The notes under the pieces are model-generated. The model had not been told where the DNA came from. It did no database searches and was given only the letters and a program-made list of their open reading frames with translations. The translations under genes were made by a program, and so were the position numbers. From contig NZ_LMBV01000017.1 of the NCBI RefSeq assembly GCF_001439925.1, positions 18,137-82,136 of the forward strand: a DNA stretch of 64,000 nt, given 5' to 3'. The DNA is from Peribacillus muralis. Lineage in GTDB: Bacteria > Bacillota > Bacilli > Bacillales > DSM-1321. Positions 53,955-63,942 of the stretch are shown here, one piece after another. Position 1 is the stretch's first letter. Every line of letters begins with the position of its first letter.

Positions 53955-55552
53955 ACCTTATCCAAATAAGCGATATGTTTTTCTTGAAGCTTGCGTTTTA
54001 AAATTTTGCCGACCGCTGTCTTCGGAAGTTCACTTTCGACTGTGATTACCTTTGGGACTTTAAACGCAGCAAGCTGTGTTCGGCAATAATCCTCTAATTC
54101 TTGTTCCGTTATTGTTTCATTCGGCTTTAACACGACTGCAGCATGTACCGTTTCACCACGATATTGATCGGGAACGCCAAATACGGCAGCTTCGAGAACC
54201 TTAGGATGACTGTAGAGAATATCTTCAATCTCAATAGGATAAATATTGAAACCTCCTGCGATGATCATTTCTTTCTTGCGTCCCACAATGTAAAAGAAAC
54301 CATCTTCATCCATCCTTGCGATATCGCCAGTATGCAGCCAGCCGTTTTGAATCGTCTTCTTCGTCTCTTCAGGCATCCCCCAATAACCTTTCATCACCTG
54401 TGGTCCCTTGATGACCAATTCACCTGGTATATCAACCAAAAGCGAAGGCTTACCCGTGACGCTGTCAATGATGGCAGCATCCGTATTTTGTATCGGAATC
54501 CCGATGCTCCCTGGTTTTTGCAAGCCATTGACCGGATTTCGGTGCGTAACTGGTGATGCTTCGGAAAGGCCATAGCCCTCTGCAACCTTTGTTCCACTCA
54601 CTTCATTAAATCTTGATAATACGTGCAAGGGCAATGGGGACGAACCCGAAACACATGATTTCAAGGAATGCAAATCAAATGGGCGGGATTGGTAATAATG
54701 TAATAATGCGATATACATCGTTGGAACACCGGGAAAAATGGTCGGTTTAAGATTTTGAATCATATCGACGATCTCCGACACCTCAAACCGAGAAACAATA
54801 ATCAATTCCCCGCCATTATAAAACGTCACGTTCATTCCTGAAGTCATGCCATATACATGAAATAATGGAGAAACGCCAAGCACCCTTTCCTTTCCCTTTT
54901 CAGTATTGATTCTTGTAGTGGCGGCACTTTGCAGCGTATTGGCGACAATATTCCGATGAGTTAGCATCGCTCCTTTTGAACGTCCGGTGGTTCCCCCCGT
55001 ATATTGGAGGACAGCGACATCTTCTCCAGGGTCAATCGGTACAGAGTAATCAAATTCCGCTCCAGATAGCAGATCTTTCATCATTTCACATTTGTCCTTA
55101 TCCTTCGACACGATCCACATCTTTTCAAGATCCGTTTCAGCCCAGACCGCTTCGACGACAGGCAATAAGTCATCAAGGACGATGATGTGCCTTGCTCCAG
55201 AGTCTTTCAGAACATGTATCAATTCGTTTGACTTATACATGGGGTTGATTTGGACAACAATGGCCCCATTCAAAAGCGCTGCGAAAAAACCAATCGGGTA
55301 TTGGGGACAATTGGGAAGCATAAGGGCGACACGATCTCCTTTTTCAATCCCTGCAGCAGCAAGTAAGCGGGCAAATCTTTTCACTAGGTGTCCCAATTGT
55401 GAATATGTATACCTATCCTCATTAAACGTAACCGCGGTTTTATCGGCATATTTTTCGACTGATTGGTAAAAAAGGTCTGTCAAAGATATTTCAGGTATTT
55501 CAATTTCCAATGGATTTCCGGACGGGATATGTTTTTTCCAAGGTCTATCCAT
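53951..55552 (-). CDS. AMP-forming fatty/aryl acid-CoA ligase
   Basis: First gene of the sigma-54 operon. 533 aa from the ATG at 55552 (MDRPWKKHIP; AGGGGAGGACTA upstream). P-loop QYTGGTTGRSKGAML, adenylate motif YGLSEASPV, GWLHTGDIARM, hinge GRKKEMIIAGGFNIYP and the C-terminal catalytic lysine in KTAVGKILK. It resembles long-chain acyl-CoA synthetases (LcfA) but the same architecture serves phenylalkanoates. The 5' leader from the proposed start site is about 40 nt. Confidence 0.88.
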   Translation of the reverse strand: MDRPWKKHIPSGNPLEIEIPEISLTDLFYQSVEKYADKTAVTFNEDRYTYSQLGHLVKRFARLLAAAGIEKGDRVALMLPNCPQYPIGFFAALLNGAIVVQINPMYKSNELIHVLKDSGARHIIVLDDLLPVVEAVWAETDLEKMWIVSKDKDKCEMMKDLLSGAEFDYSVPIDPGEDVAVLQYTGGTTGRSKGAMLTHRNIVANTLQSAATTRINTEKGKERVLGVSPLFHVYGMTSGMNVTFYNGGELIIVSRFEVSEIVDMIQNLKPTIFPGVPTMYIALLHYYQSRPFDLHSLKSCVSGSSPLPLHVLSRFNEVSGTKVAEGYGLSEASPVTHRNPVNGLQKPGSIGIPIQNTDAAIIDSVTGKPSLLVDIPGELVIKGPQVMKGYWGMPEETKKTIQNGWLHTGDIARMDEDGFFYIVGRKKEMIIAGGFNIYPIEIEDILYSHPKVLEAAVFGVPDQYRGETVHAAVVLKPNETITEQELEDYCRTQLAAFKVPKVITVESELPKTAVGKILKRKLQEKHIAYLDKV

Positions 55553-55603
55553 TAGTCCTCCCCTTTCTTCTTTCAATAAAACAAAGAAGTCATATATTCT
55601 ATA

Positions 55604-55619
55604 TGCAAGGAATGTGCCA
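55604..55619 (-). promoter_or_regulatory. Sigma-54 (SigL) promoter of the acyl-CoA operon
   Basis: Minus-strand TGGCACATTCCTTGCA contains exact -24 and -12 elements. It lies 52 nt upstream of the ligase start; the enhancer element follows 108 bp further upstream. Confidence 0.88.
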
Positions 55620-55726
55620 AAAATGGAAGGTGATGAAACCTGGATTTATATGAACTATGGAATTCATTATTGAATTATTTTAGATTTGGATATGATCAAT
55701 AGGCTGATAATACAAGAAATTTAATA

Positions 55727-55755
55727 TTGACTCAATAAGTCAATTTTGACTCAAG
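55727..55755. promoter_or_regulatory. Upstream activating element, copy 2
   Basis: Contains TTGACTCAA at 55727-55735 and again at 55746-55754, 19 bp apart, with AAGTCAA between them, forming an ATTGACT/AGTCAAT inverted repeat with the first. It matches the element at 47062-47090 in 22 of 29 positions. Probable site of the PAS activator encoded at 48073-49770. Confidence 0.78.
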
Positions 55756-55802
55756 ATGTTATGAGGATAGAAATCGGAGAAAAATTTTTACGATAGACAA
55801 AA

Positions 55803-55832
55803 AAGGGATGCTGATCATGACCAGCATCCCTT
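55803..55832 (-). terminator. Terminator of parEC
   Basis: AAGGGATGCTG pairs perfectly with CAGCATCCCTT around an 8-nt loop; on the minus strand TTTTTTG follows. About 15 nt past the parC stop. Confidence 0.9.
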
Positions 55833-55845
55833 CTGAAAAAATGAA

Positions 55846-58290
55846 TCACTCCTCGATGGAGGCCTCATCTTCCAATGATATTTTCCACAGTTCTTTCGCC
55901 TTTCCACTGACCGTTTCATCAAAAACGAACGACCCGTTCGTGTATCGATCGTGATGCTTTAATGTAGCGGCATGAACGGTTTCAACCGTTCCCTTCTCAG
56001 AAAGAATGAATAAGCTGTCGGTTTTATTAACCGTAGTAAATCCGATGACCCGGTGGGGATTCGATTTCAATTCCCTTAATACCACGACACCGCGCTTTGC
56101 ACGACTCATTTTATCGAACTCGGTTAGTTTCATTTTCTTGATGGCACCGCGCTGGGTAACGATCAGGATCGAATCTTTGCTATCTTTGGTTAATGTCTTG
56201 CCGCCGATAACATAATCATCTTCTTTCAAATTAATTCCTTTGACTCCCGCCGCACGCACACCGACGATACTCACTTCTTCTTCATCGAACCACAAACTAT
56301 AACCGTTATGAGTGACAAGGAAAAGATCTTCCTGGCCATCGGTATGATGAACATCGACCAATTCATCATTACCTTTTAAATTGATGCCAACCAACGGCTT
56401 TGAATGACGTTGGGCTTTATAAGCAGCAAGTTCAGTCTTTTTGACCATCCCGTTTTTCGTGATGAACACCAAGAATTGAGGCAAGGCAAAGTCCTTGATT
56501 GGAATCGCTTTTATGATTTGCTCTTCCCTGTCGATCGGAATGATGTTCGCGATATGCTGGCCGGTTTCCTTCCAGCGGATATCTGGAAGCTGATGAACCG
56601 GACAATAGAGGAAGTTCCCTTTCGATGTGAACAGCAGCAGGACATCCGTTGTATTCATTTCCAAGCGCTGGAGCAAGCGATCGGAGTCCTTCATGCCAAA
56701 ATCGAGACCGCCTGAAGCAGCATATGATCGTAAAGATGTCCGTTTGACATAGCCTTCTTTCGTCACGGTCACCATCACGTCTTCACTCGCAATCAGTACT
56801 TCAAGGTTTATTTTGATTTCCTCTATTTCGTTTTCAATTTTCGAACGTCTACCATCATCAAAGCCCTTTTTAATGAAACGAAGTTCTTTTTTTATGACTT
56901 GAAGAAGCACTTTTTCACTGCCAAGGATTTTGGTCAATTCTTCAATTCTGTTTTTCAATTCCGCTGCTTCTGCCTCAAGTGCCGTAATATCCGTGTTTGT
57001 CAGCCTATATAACTGTAAGGATACGATGGCTTCGGCTTGCGCTTCAGTAAAAGCGAATTTAGCGATGAGGTTATCTTTGGCATTCCGTTTGTCTTTGGAA
57101 GCACGAATGACCGCGATGACCTCATCCAATATCGACAGGGCCTTCACTAATCCATCGACGATATGTGCTCGGTCATGAGCTTTTTGCAGCTCATAACGGG
57201 AACGGTTCACGATTACCTCTTTACGATGATCGATGTACGCATCGAGCATTTTCGGCAAGCTCATCAAAGTCGGCCTTTTTTTGTAAATCGCGACCATATT
57301 AAAGTTATAAGCAATTTGCAGATCGGAATTCTTGTATAAATAATGCAGGACACCGTTTGCATCCGCATCTTTTTTCAGTTCGATGACGATTCGCAGTCCT
57401 GTTCGGTCCGTTTCATCCCTTACTTCTGCGATGCCTTCCACTTTCCGGTCAAGACGGAACTCATCCATTTTCTTGACTAGGTTCGCTTTATTAACTTCAT
57501 ACGGAATTTCGGTGATGACGATTTGCTGTTTGCCTCCCCGAATCGTTTCCACGTCAGCCAAGCCGCGAATGATGATTTTCCCTTTGCCTGTTTCATAGGC
57601 TTTACGGATGCCTTCGATGCCTTGAATGATTCCGCCAGTAGGGAAATCAGGGCCCTTTATGACCGTCATTAAATCCGCGACGGTCGCTTCTGGCTTATCG
57701 ATTCGCATAATGGCGGCATCGATGACTTCTCCTATTTGATGCGGCGGGATTTCCGTGGCATACCCGGCTGATATCCCAGTGGAACCGTTTACTAGTAAAT
57801 TAGGGAACATCGCAGGCAATACGATCGGCTCTTCCGAAGTATCATCAAAGTTCGGCACGAAGTCGACCGTCCTTTTTTCAATATCACGTAACATCTCCGA
57901 AGCAATCGATGAAAGCCTGGCTTCCGTATACCGCATTGCAGCAGGTGGGTCGCCATCTATGCTTCCGTTGTTTCCGTGCATTTGGACCATGACCTTCCGC
58001 AGCTTCCAGTCTTGGCTCATCCTAACCATTGCCTCATATACAGATGAATCACCATGAGGGTGATAGTTACCAATTACATTACCGACGGTTTTTGCGGATT
58101 TCCTGAATCCTTTTTCCTGAGTGTTACCTTCGACATGCATCGCGTACAGTATCCTGCGCTGTACTGGTTTTAATCCGTCCCTGGCATCGGGAAGGGCCCG
58201 ATCCTGGATAATATACTTACTGTAACGCCCGAAGCGATCTCCGATGACCTCTTCAAGCGGCAAATCCCGAAACGTTTCTTCAAATACCAT
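55846..58290 (-). CDS. parC: Topoisomerase IV subunit A
   Basis: DNA-cleaving subunit of topoisomerase IV, which decatenates daughter chromosomes. 814 aa from the ATG at 58290 (GAGGAGGTCAATAACG upstream). Catalytic Tyr121 in [11 protein letters not shown]. The quinolone-determining region reads [12 protein letters not shown] with Ser82 and Glu86, the susceptible-type residues. C-terminal beta-pinwheel from about 500 onward. Its start overlaps the parE end by 11 nt. Confidence 0.96.
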   Translation of the reverse strand: MVFEETFRDLPLEEVIGDRFGRYSKYIIQDRALPDARDGLKPVQRRILYAMHVEGNTQEKGFRKSAKTVGNVIGNYHPHGDSSVYEAMVRMSQDWKLRKVMVQMHGNNGSIDGDPPAAMRYTEARLSSIASEMLRDIEKRTVDFVPNFDDTSEEPIVLPAMFPNLLVNGSTGISAGYATEIPPHQIGEVIDAAIMRIDKPEATVADLMTVIKGPDFPTGGIIQGIEGIRKAYETGKGKIIIRGLADVETIRGGKQQIVITEIPYEVNKANLVKKMDEFRLDRKVEGIAEVRDETDRTGLRIVIELKKDADANGVLHYLYKNSDLQIAYNFNMVAIYKKRPTLMSLPKMLDAYIDHRKEVIVNRSRYELQKAHDRAHIVDGLVKALSILDEVIAVIRASKDKRNAKDNLIAKFAFTEAQAEAIVSLQLYRLTNTDITALEAEAAELKNRIEELTKILGSEKVLLQVIKKELRFIKKGFDDGRRSKIENEIEEIKINLEVLIASEDVMVTVTKEGYVKRTSLRSYAASGGLDFGMKDSDRLLQRLEMNTTDVLLLFTSKGNFLYCPVHQLPDIRWKETGQHIANIIPIDREEQIIKAIPIKDFALPQFLVFITKNGMVKKTELAAYKAQRHSKPLVGINLKGNDELVDVHHTDGQEDLFLVTHNGYSLWFDEEEVSIVGVRAAGVKGINLKEDDYVIGGKTLTKDSKDSILIVTQRGAIKKMKLTEFDKMSRAKRGVVVLRELKSNPHRVIGFTTVNKTDSLFILSEKGTVETVHAATLKHHDRYTNGSFVFDETVSGKAKELWKISLEDEASIEE

Positions 58291-60265
58291 CGTTATTGAC
58301 CTCCTCTTCAATCGACATATTTTCATTATCTAAAATATTCGATTCCTCTTCGAGACCAAAAGCGACATTGGCTTCAATCCATTTGCGACGCGGTTCAACT
58401 TTGTCTCCCATTAGCGTTGTCACTCGTCTTTCCGCACGGGCCCCATCATCAATCTTCACGCGTATCAACGTCCTCGTTTCCGGGTTCATGGTGGTATCCC
58501 ATAATTGATCGGCATTCATCTCGCCAAGCCCTTTATAACGCTGAATCATGTAGCCTTTCCCTACCTTGTCTATCGCTCCCTGAAGCTCCTCGTCACTCCA
58601 GGCATATTCAATCACTTCTTTCTTCCCGGTCCCTTTACTCACTTTATATAATGGCGGCAGGGCAATATAAACCTTCCCAGACTCAATCAATGGTTTCATG
58701 TAACGGTAAAAGAAAGTCAGAAGCAGCACTTGGATATGTGCTCCATCCGTATCGGCATCGGTCATGATGATCACCTTATCGTAATTGGTGTCCGGCGTGT
58801 TGAACTCCGCCCCTACACCTCCGCCGATGGCGTGGATGATCGTATTTATTTCTTCGTTCTTAAAAATATCCGCCAGTTTTGCTTTTTCCGTATTGATGAC
58901 TTTACCCCTTAATGGCAAAACTGCCTGGAAACGGCGATCCCGCCCTTGCTTTGCGGATCCCCCAGCAGAGTCCCCTTCCACAAGGTATAATTCATTCCGT
59001 TCAGGATTTTTCGATTGAGCCGGCGTCAGTTTACCAGAAAGGATGGCATCGGATTTTTTCCGTTTCTTCCCGCTCCTTGCATCTTCACGCGCTTTCCGGG
59101 CTGCTTCGCGAGCCTGGAAGGCTTTAATCGATTTTTTGACCAATAAAGTACTCGTGGTCGGATCTTCTTCAAAAAAGTAGGCTAAATGCTCTGACACGAT
59201 GGAGTCGACTGCAGAACGTGCTTCGCTCGTTCCAAGCTTGCTCTTGGTTTGCCCTTCGAATTGAAGCAGTTCTTCGGGTATTCGGACAGAGATAATGGAT
59301 GACAAACCTTCCCGTATATCGGTACCTTCGAGGTTTTTATCCTTTTCCTTCAATAGCCCCATTTTTCTGGCATAATCATTAAAAGCCCGGGTCATGGCCG
59401 TTTTTGCACCAATCTCATGGGTGCCGCCGTCTTTTGTACGAACGTTATTCACGAAGCTTAATATATTTTCTGAGTAGCCATCATTAAATTGAAAAGCCAG
59501 TTCAACTTCTATGCCATTCTGTTCCCCTTCCAAGCTAACAACACCATGAAGGGTTTCCTTTTCCTCATTCAAGTAATCCACAAATGCTTCAATTCCATTT
59601 TCATAGTGGAAGGTTTCATTTCGGTCATGGCGTTCATCCGTCAATTCTATCTTCATGCCCTTTAATAGAAAAGCTGATTCACGGAGGCGTTCACATAGGA
59701 TATCGTAATTGTAAGTCGTGACCGAAAATATCTTTGGATCGGGCTTGAAGTGGATCTTCGTTCCCGTTTGATTCGTTTTACCGATTTTCTCCAAGGTCGT
59801 TTCCGGCTTCCCGCCATTGAAAAATCGTTGTTCGTATATGAACCCGTCCCTTTTGATCGTCACGACAAGCCATTCAGACAGCGCGTTAACGACCGAAGCG
59901 CCCACCCCATGAAGGCCACCGCTCGTTTTATAACCACCTTGTCCGAATTTTCCCCCTGCATGAAGGATCGTCAAAATGACTTCAGGCGTCGGTTTACCCA
60001 ATTTATGCATACCTGTAGGCATCCCACGCCCCTTATCAGTTACGCTTACACTGTTATCTTTATGTATTCTTACACTAATTTGGTCTCCATACCCAGCTAA
60101 AGCCTCATCTACGGAGTTATCTACAATCTCGTACACTAAATGATGAAGTCCGCGTGCATCAGTACTGCCGATATACATACCGGGACGTTTTCTGACCGCT
60201 TCGAGTCCTTCCAGTACCTGAATTGCATCATCATTGTACTCGATTGCTTTTACCTTTTTTGCCAC
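58280..60265 (-). CDS. parE: Topoisomerase IV subunit B
   Basis: ATPase subunit of topoisomerase IV. 661 aa from a GTG at 60265 ([26 protein letters not shown] upstream). GHKL ATP site with RPGMYIGST and [17 protein letters not shown] region with [17 protein letters not shown] and [13 protein letters not shown]-terminal [10 protein letters not shown]. The promoter carries a sequence matching the core of the LexA box. Confidence 0.96.
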   Translation of the reverse strand: MAKKVKAIEYNDDAIQVLEGLEAVRKRPGMYIGSTDARGLHHLVYEIVDNSVDEALAGYGDQISVRIHKDNSVSVTDKGRGMPTGMHKLGKPTPEVILTILHAGGKFGQGGYKTSGGLHGVGASVVNALSEWLVVTIKRDGFIYEQRFFNGGKPETTLEKIGKTNQTGTKIHFKPDPKIFSVTTYNYDILCERLRESAFLLKGMKIELTDERHDRNETFHYENGIEAFVDYLNEEKETLHGVVSLEGEQNGIEVELAFQFNDGYSENILSFVNNVRTKDGGTHEIGAKTAMTRAFNDYARKMGLLKEKDKNLEGTDIREGLSSIISVRIPEELLQFEGQTKSKLGTSEARSAVDSIVSEHLAYFFEEDPTTSTLLVKKSIKAFQAREAARKAREDARSGKKRKKSDAILSGKLTPAQSKNPERNELYLVEGDSAGGSAKQGRDRRFQAVLPLRGKVINTEKAKLADIFKNEEINTIIHAIGGGVGAEFNTPDTNYDKVIIMTDADTDGAHIQVLLLTFFYRYMKPLIESGKVYIALPPLYKVSKGTGKKEVIEYAWSDEELQGAIDKVGKGYMIQRYKGLGEMNADQLWDTTMNPETRTLIRVKIDDGARAERRVTTLMGDKVEPRRKWIEANVAFGLEEESNILDNENMSIEEEVNNDGI

Positions 60266-60373
60266 AGAAATTCCCCTTTCCTTACTAAACACAATTTCCG
60301 GGCCAAATCATACTGCAATGAAATGACTCACTAACCTTAACAACTTATCACTTACGTTAATATTCATATAAAA

Positions 60374-60402
60374 AGTATAATACTTTCACGAAGAAAGAAC
60401 AA
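60374..60402 (-). promoter_or_regulatory. Sigma-A promoter of parE
   Basis: Minus-strand TTGTTC (-35, 60397-60402) and TATACT (-10, 60374-60379) are separated by exactly 17 bp. The start codon is 109 bp beyond the -10. Confidence 0.65.
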
Positions 60403-60409
60403 GTGTTCT
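60396..60409. promoter_or_regulatory. LexA (SOS) box candidate over the parE -35
   Basis: AGAACAAGTGTTCT contains GAAC-N4-GTTC, the core of the Bacillus LexA/DinR box, as a palindrome (outer A/T instead of C/G). It overlaps the -35 hexamer. B. subtilis parEC is reported in the SOS regulon, as I recall, so damage-inducible transcription is plausible. Confidence 0.6.
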
Positions 60410-60619
60410 ATTTTTTTGTCCCTTTTATTAGCGTTAGCACCTTTACTTGGAACTTGTCGCTTGAAAACGTATCATAGCTACCGTTCTAATTGTAGCGGTA
60501 ATTTTTCATTTGGCAAATATACTTTTTTCATTTTGATCAAATTGTTCTTAAATCGCTGGATATTCCCGCCACCTGGGACAAGATTCATGCTCTTCTCTTG
60601 AACAAGAAGAAGCCTTTAA
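60410..60619. other. Intergenic remainder between parE promoter and yneT terminator
   Basis: About 210 bp without a supported gene. The divergent parE promoter lies on its left, the yneT terminator on its right. Confidence 0.5.
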
Positions 60620-60643
60620 AAAAGAGCGGAAGTCCGCTCTTTT
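60620..60643. terminator. Terminator of yneT
   Basis: AAAAGAGCGGA pairs perfectly with TCCGCTCTTTT around a 2-nt loop, directly after the yneT stop on the minus strand. Confidence 0.8.
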
Positions 60644-60647
60644 GAGA

Positions 60648-61058
60648 TTACTTCGTAAGGGCGTGTTCGACTTTAATGCAGCGATCCATGATGACAGTAT
60701 AACCTTTTTCCTTCAAAAAATTATACGCTTCCTCATTTTCCACCCCTAGCTGCGCCCAAAAGATATCCGCATCAATGTCCGCAAATTCTTTGGCAAGCTC
60801 CGGAAGGTATTCTGAGCGGCGAAACACATTGACGATGTCAATATGGCCTTCAATATCTTTGAGGGCTTTCACGGACTTGACGCCCAGTACTTCAGATACG
60901 GCAGGGTTGACCGGGATGATCTCATATCCGCTGTCCTGCATCGCCTTGGATACCATATAAGAAGTTCGCTCGGGGTTATTCGATAAACCAACTACAGCGA
61001 TACGCTTCGCCTTTTTTAGCATCTGGCCCATTTCAGGTCTACTTGGATTTTCTATCAT
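60648..61058 (-). CDS. yneT: CoA-binding domain protein, YneT
   Basis: 136 aa from the ATG at 61058, ten bases after GAGGGG; a TTG three codons earlier is too close to the site. Rossmann-like CoA-binding fold: KRIAVVGLSNNPERTSYMV (about 18-36), YEIIPVNPAVSEVLG, VFRRSEYLPELAKE, and IFWAQLGVENEEA. It is adjacent to plsY and parEC as in B. subtilis. Cellular role unknown. Confidence 0.88.
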   Translation of the reverse strand: MIENPSRPEMGQMLKKAKRIAVVGLSNNPERTSYMVSKAMQDSGYEIIPVNPAVSEVLGVKSVKALKDIEGHIDIVNVFRRSEYLPELAKEFADIDADIFWAQLGVENEEAYNFLKEKGYTVIMDRCIKVEHALTK

Positions 61059-61553
61059 TTTTACCAATCCCCTCTATTTATAACATGTAAATTTGCATAA
61101 AAAGTATATCTTAACAAGGATTTTCAAAAAGACAAGCCACTCATTACCATTATTAAGAAAAACTATTATACAAGAAAAAATAAGATTCGAAAAGGTTTGA
61201 CTCCTACGCCTGCCTTCATGTGCATCCAAAATGAAGCGTATTGTGACACTTTATCCAAGCAGGCTTCATGCCCTTTTACATTTTACGAAATAAGAAAACA
61301 TATTCCTTTTATCTTATATCCATTTAAACCTATCTCAAAACAGACTTATTCTTCAAGGAAAATTCATTTTTCAGTGCATTTTTTTTCGGTCAGCCGTACC
61401 ATTTTGTCACGAAAATGTTACAATAAGATATGCTTGTCACGTATTTTTAGGCTGTTTTTAGCGATATCTGCATATATATTTTGGAAACGCGAACAGTCAG
61501 CTTCTTAAACATGATAAAATAAGAAGATTTTTCTTTAAAGAAAGGGTCATAGA
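61059..61553. other. Divergent promoter region of yneT and plsY
   Basis: 495 bp that must hold promoters both ways. TTGTCA near 61407 with a weak downstream -10 is the best plus-strand candidate but I do not call it. No RNA element or repeat recognised. Confidence 0.45.
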
Positions 61554-62141
61554 ATGCTTACATTTATCACGATACTGTCCGCTTACTTGATCGGCTCGAT
61601 TCCTTCCGGTTTAATTATCGGTAAAACCTTTTACAACATCGACATCCGCGAGCATGGCAGTAAAAATCTTGGCGGGACAAATACATTCCGGACATTGGGT
61701 GTCAAGGCAGGACTTGCCGTCACCATCATGGATATACTTAAGGGGACGCTTGCAACTTCACTTCCGTTTTTGCTTGGAGCTGATATGAATGAGATGCTCG
61801 TCGGCGTTATAGCCGTCATCGGTCATATGTTCCCCATTTTTGCAAATTTTCGGGGCGGAAAAGCGGTTGCGACTTCAGCTGGAGTCATTCTTGGTTATGA
61901 ACCATTATTTTTTGTCATTGCCGTTATCATTTTCTTTATTTCCTTATACATCTCCAAATACGTCTCGCTTTCATCCATGATTGCGTCTCTGCTTGCTTTT
62001 ATCTATAGTTTGGTGTTCCATACAGATGATTGGCCCCTCATTACCGTGATTGGCCTATTTACAATCTTCATTTTTTATCGGCACCGGGCGAACATTAAAC
62101 GGATCATCGATAAAACCGAACCGAAAGTCAAATGGCTATAA
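61554..62141 (+). CDS. plsY: Acyl-phosphate:glycerol-3-phosphate acyltransferase
   Basis: First acylation step of phospholipid synthesis in Gram-positives. 195 aa with about five hydrophobic segments. The three family motifs are visible: [13 protein letters not shown], the glycerol-phosphate loop [15 protein letters not shown] (about 36-50), and [21 protein letters not shown] (about 91-111, written here in two overlapping parts: [10 protein letters not shown] and [12 protein letters not shown]). AAAGGG precedes the ATG. Confidence 0.95.
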   Translation: MLTFITILSAYLIGSIPSGLIIGKTFYNIDIREHGSKNLGGTNTFRTLGVKAGLAVTIMDILKGTLATSLPFLLGADMNEMLVGVIAVIGHMFPIFANFRGGKAVATSAGVILGYEPLFFVIAVIIFFISLYISKYVSLSSMIASLLAFIYSLVFHTDDWPLITVIGLFTIFIFYRHRANIKRIIDKTEPKVKWL

Positions 62142-62150
62142 GCGATTATT

Positions 62151-62192
62151 AGAATGGAAACGGCCTAGTTCGCACAGGTCCATTTCCATTCT
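62151..62192. terminator. Terminator after plsY
   Basis: AGAATGGAAA pairs perfectly with TTTCCATTCT around a 22-nt loop. It lies between the converging plsY and hemAT genes; the T run is weak. Confidence 0.6.
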
Positions 62193-62262
62193 ATAATTCA
62201 TTTGCAGTAATATTCAGAATGCCTGACTGTCCCGACACCTCTTGTGAAGAATTTCCAATTTC

Positions 62263-63488
62263 CTAAATGACCCCTACCAACCCTTGAATGGCCCTTTCCA
62301 TTTCTTTTGAATCCATAATATTCCCTTCAATCACGCCAATGATTTCATTGAATGCCTTTTCCGTTAAAACCGATTCTTCGCCCCCTGCCTGAACGACCTC
62401 CTTGACCCTTTGGACAGATCCAACCACTTCTTTCATATACTCACCGGCAGTATAAACGATTGCATCTATTTCAGCAATTGAATTTTTTGTCTGTTCCGCA
62501 AGCTTCCTCACTTCATTGGCAACAACCGCAAACCCCCTGCCATGTTCCCCTGCACAAGCAGCCTCGATGGCTGAATTCAATGACAGCAGGTTAGTCTGGT
62601 CGGCTATGTCCTGCACTAGTTTTACAAACACGGTAATGCTTTGAAAGGATTGGTTTAACAAGATGATGTTGTCATCGACATTCCTCATGAATATGATCAG
62701 GTTTTCGATCTTCTTAGTTAGGATTTGCATGCGCTCCTGTCCATCTTCAGCTATTTCTCTTGATTCAAGGGAGAGCGTTGCCCTCATTGCAATCTGTTCT
62801 TTGACCTTATGTCCATCTTCAATCAATTGTTTGACAGATGCATCCGTTTGTTCACTTAGCAGTAGTACTTCCTCACTAATTAATGTGATGCTCTTTTTAA
62901 CTTCCTCTTTGATTTCTTTTATTGATTTTCCCGAACTCTTACATTTTCCGCTTCATAAGCCTCAAGGACTAGCTGTTGTTCGAGGTTGAGTTTTTTTCCT
63001 ATCGCTGATATCAACATCTGTTGTTCTTCTCCATTTTTGGAATGTTCAAAGACAAGCTTTTGCAAGAAATTTTGCACACTTTGAAAACCTGACGGATACC
63101 ATCGGGGCTGCAGGCCAATTCGATAATGAGTCTTCGCTACCTTTTTCCGTAACTCAACAAACTGATCGTCAATCACGCCATTGAACAAAGAGAGCATATG
63201 AGAAATTAACGTTTTCCTCAATTTCTCCACTGTGCTGTGCTTATTAATTATCTCTTTCAATTCAGGAACCTGCAAAATAGTTACATAAAAAGAGTCGACA
63301 ATATCTTCGACCTGAGGTTCAATGGTATCTTTAAAAGCATGAATCAGCTTTAAATCGGACTCATCCAATTCAATAATGTGTACCTGAAGCTTCACATCCT
63401 CACTGCTTACATTCAATAACCCTTCCATATCTTTTGCTTTTTGAAGCCAGATTGCCTTTTCCTGTTTTGCTTTTACGAAATAGCCCAT
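62263..63488 (-). pseudogene. hemAT: Heme-based aerotaxis transducer HemAT, frameshifted
   Basis: An oxygen sensor that signals to the chemotaxis machinery. The N-terminal frame (62919-63488, 189 aa) is a globin-coupled sensor domain with proximal His121 (KTHYRIGLQPRWY) and distal-side Tyr68. It stops at 62919. The next frame picks up [15 protein letters not shown] and continues into a methyl-accepting signalling domain (62263-62826) with the hairpin [20 protein letters not shown]. One missing A in the run at 62926-62929 explains the break; restored, the protein would be 408 aa, near the 432 aa of B. subtilis HemAT. No transmembrane segment, as expected. Either a real mutation or a sequencing error. 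Confidence 0.85.
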
Positions 63489-63804
63489 TTCCTACTCCCC
63501 CTGTTTCGTAATTTTCCAAAAAAGGTGAATCCATCATTGTGCCAACCAATATATACTTCTTTATACCCATAATAACAAATATATTATCCTTGTAAATATA
63601 CCAAATAGTCTTTTACGACCATACCTCTATCTTATATGATCTCATACTCATTCGTTTGTCAAGGATAGATTTCCTCAATATATCTTTATGAACTTCACTC
63701 GAACAATTTTGATTACTGGAGAAATGATCAAGTAAAGATTGATTAATTAGTAGTCAAAGGCTACACTGAAAATAACTAACCATTATCGTAAGGAGAAAAA
63801 AAAT
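63489..63804. other. hemAT-yycC divergent region
   Basis: 316 bp, AT-rich; promoters for both genes are expected. No repeat or regulatory motif was recognised. Confidence 0.45.
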
Positions 63805-63942
63805 ATGAAGCCACTGCAGATATCACCGGAAACCGCGTTAAAATTATCCAAATCTCTCAATTTGCCCTTGGAGCAAATCATGCATATGCCCACACCTATC
63901 CTGCTGAAAAAGCTTGCCGAGGCTGAAGAAAAAATCGAGTAG
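63805..63942 (+). CDS. yycC: YycC-like small protein
   Basis: 45 aa, beginning MKPLQISPETALKLSKSLN and continuing through EQIMHMPTPILLKKL. TAAGGAG lies 13 nt before the ATG. It matches my recollection of the B. subtilis YycC family (small, soluble, function unknown). The stop codon may derive from an adjoining intron end: the host sequence appears to run to about 63938. Confidence 0.8.
   Translation: MKPLQISPETALKLSKSLNLPLEQIMHMPTPILLKKLAEAEEKIE

Noticed and set aside
63530..63560. GTGCCA upstream of hemAT as a possible sigma-54 -24 element
   Set aside because: The -12 TTGCA element is missing at the required spacing.
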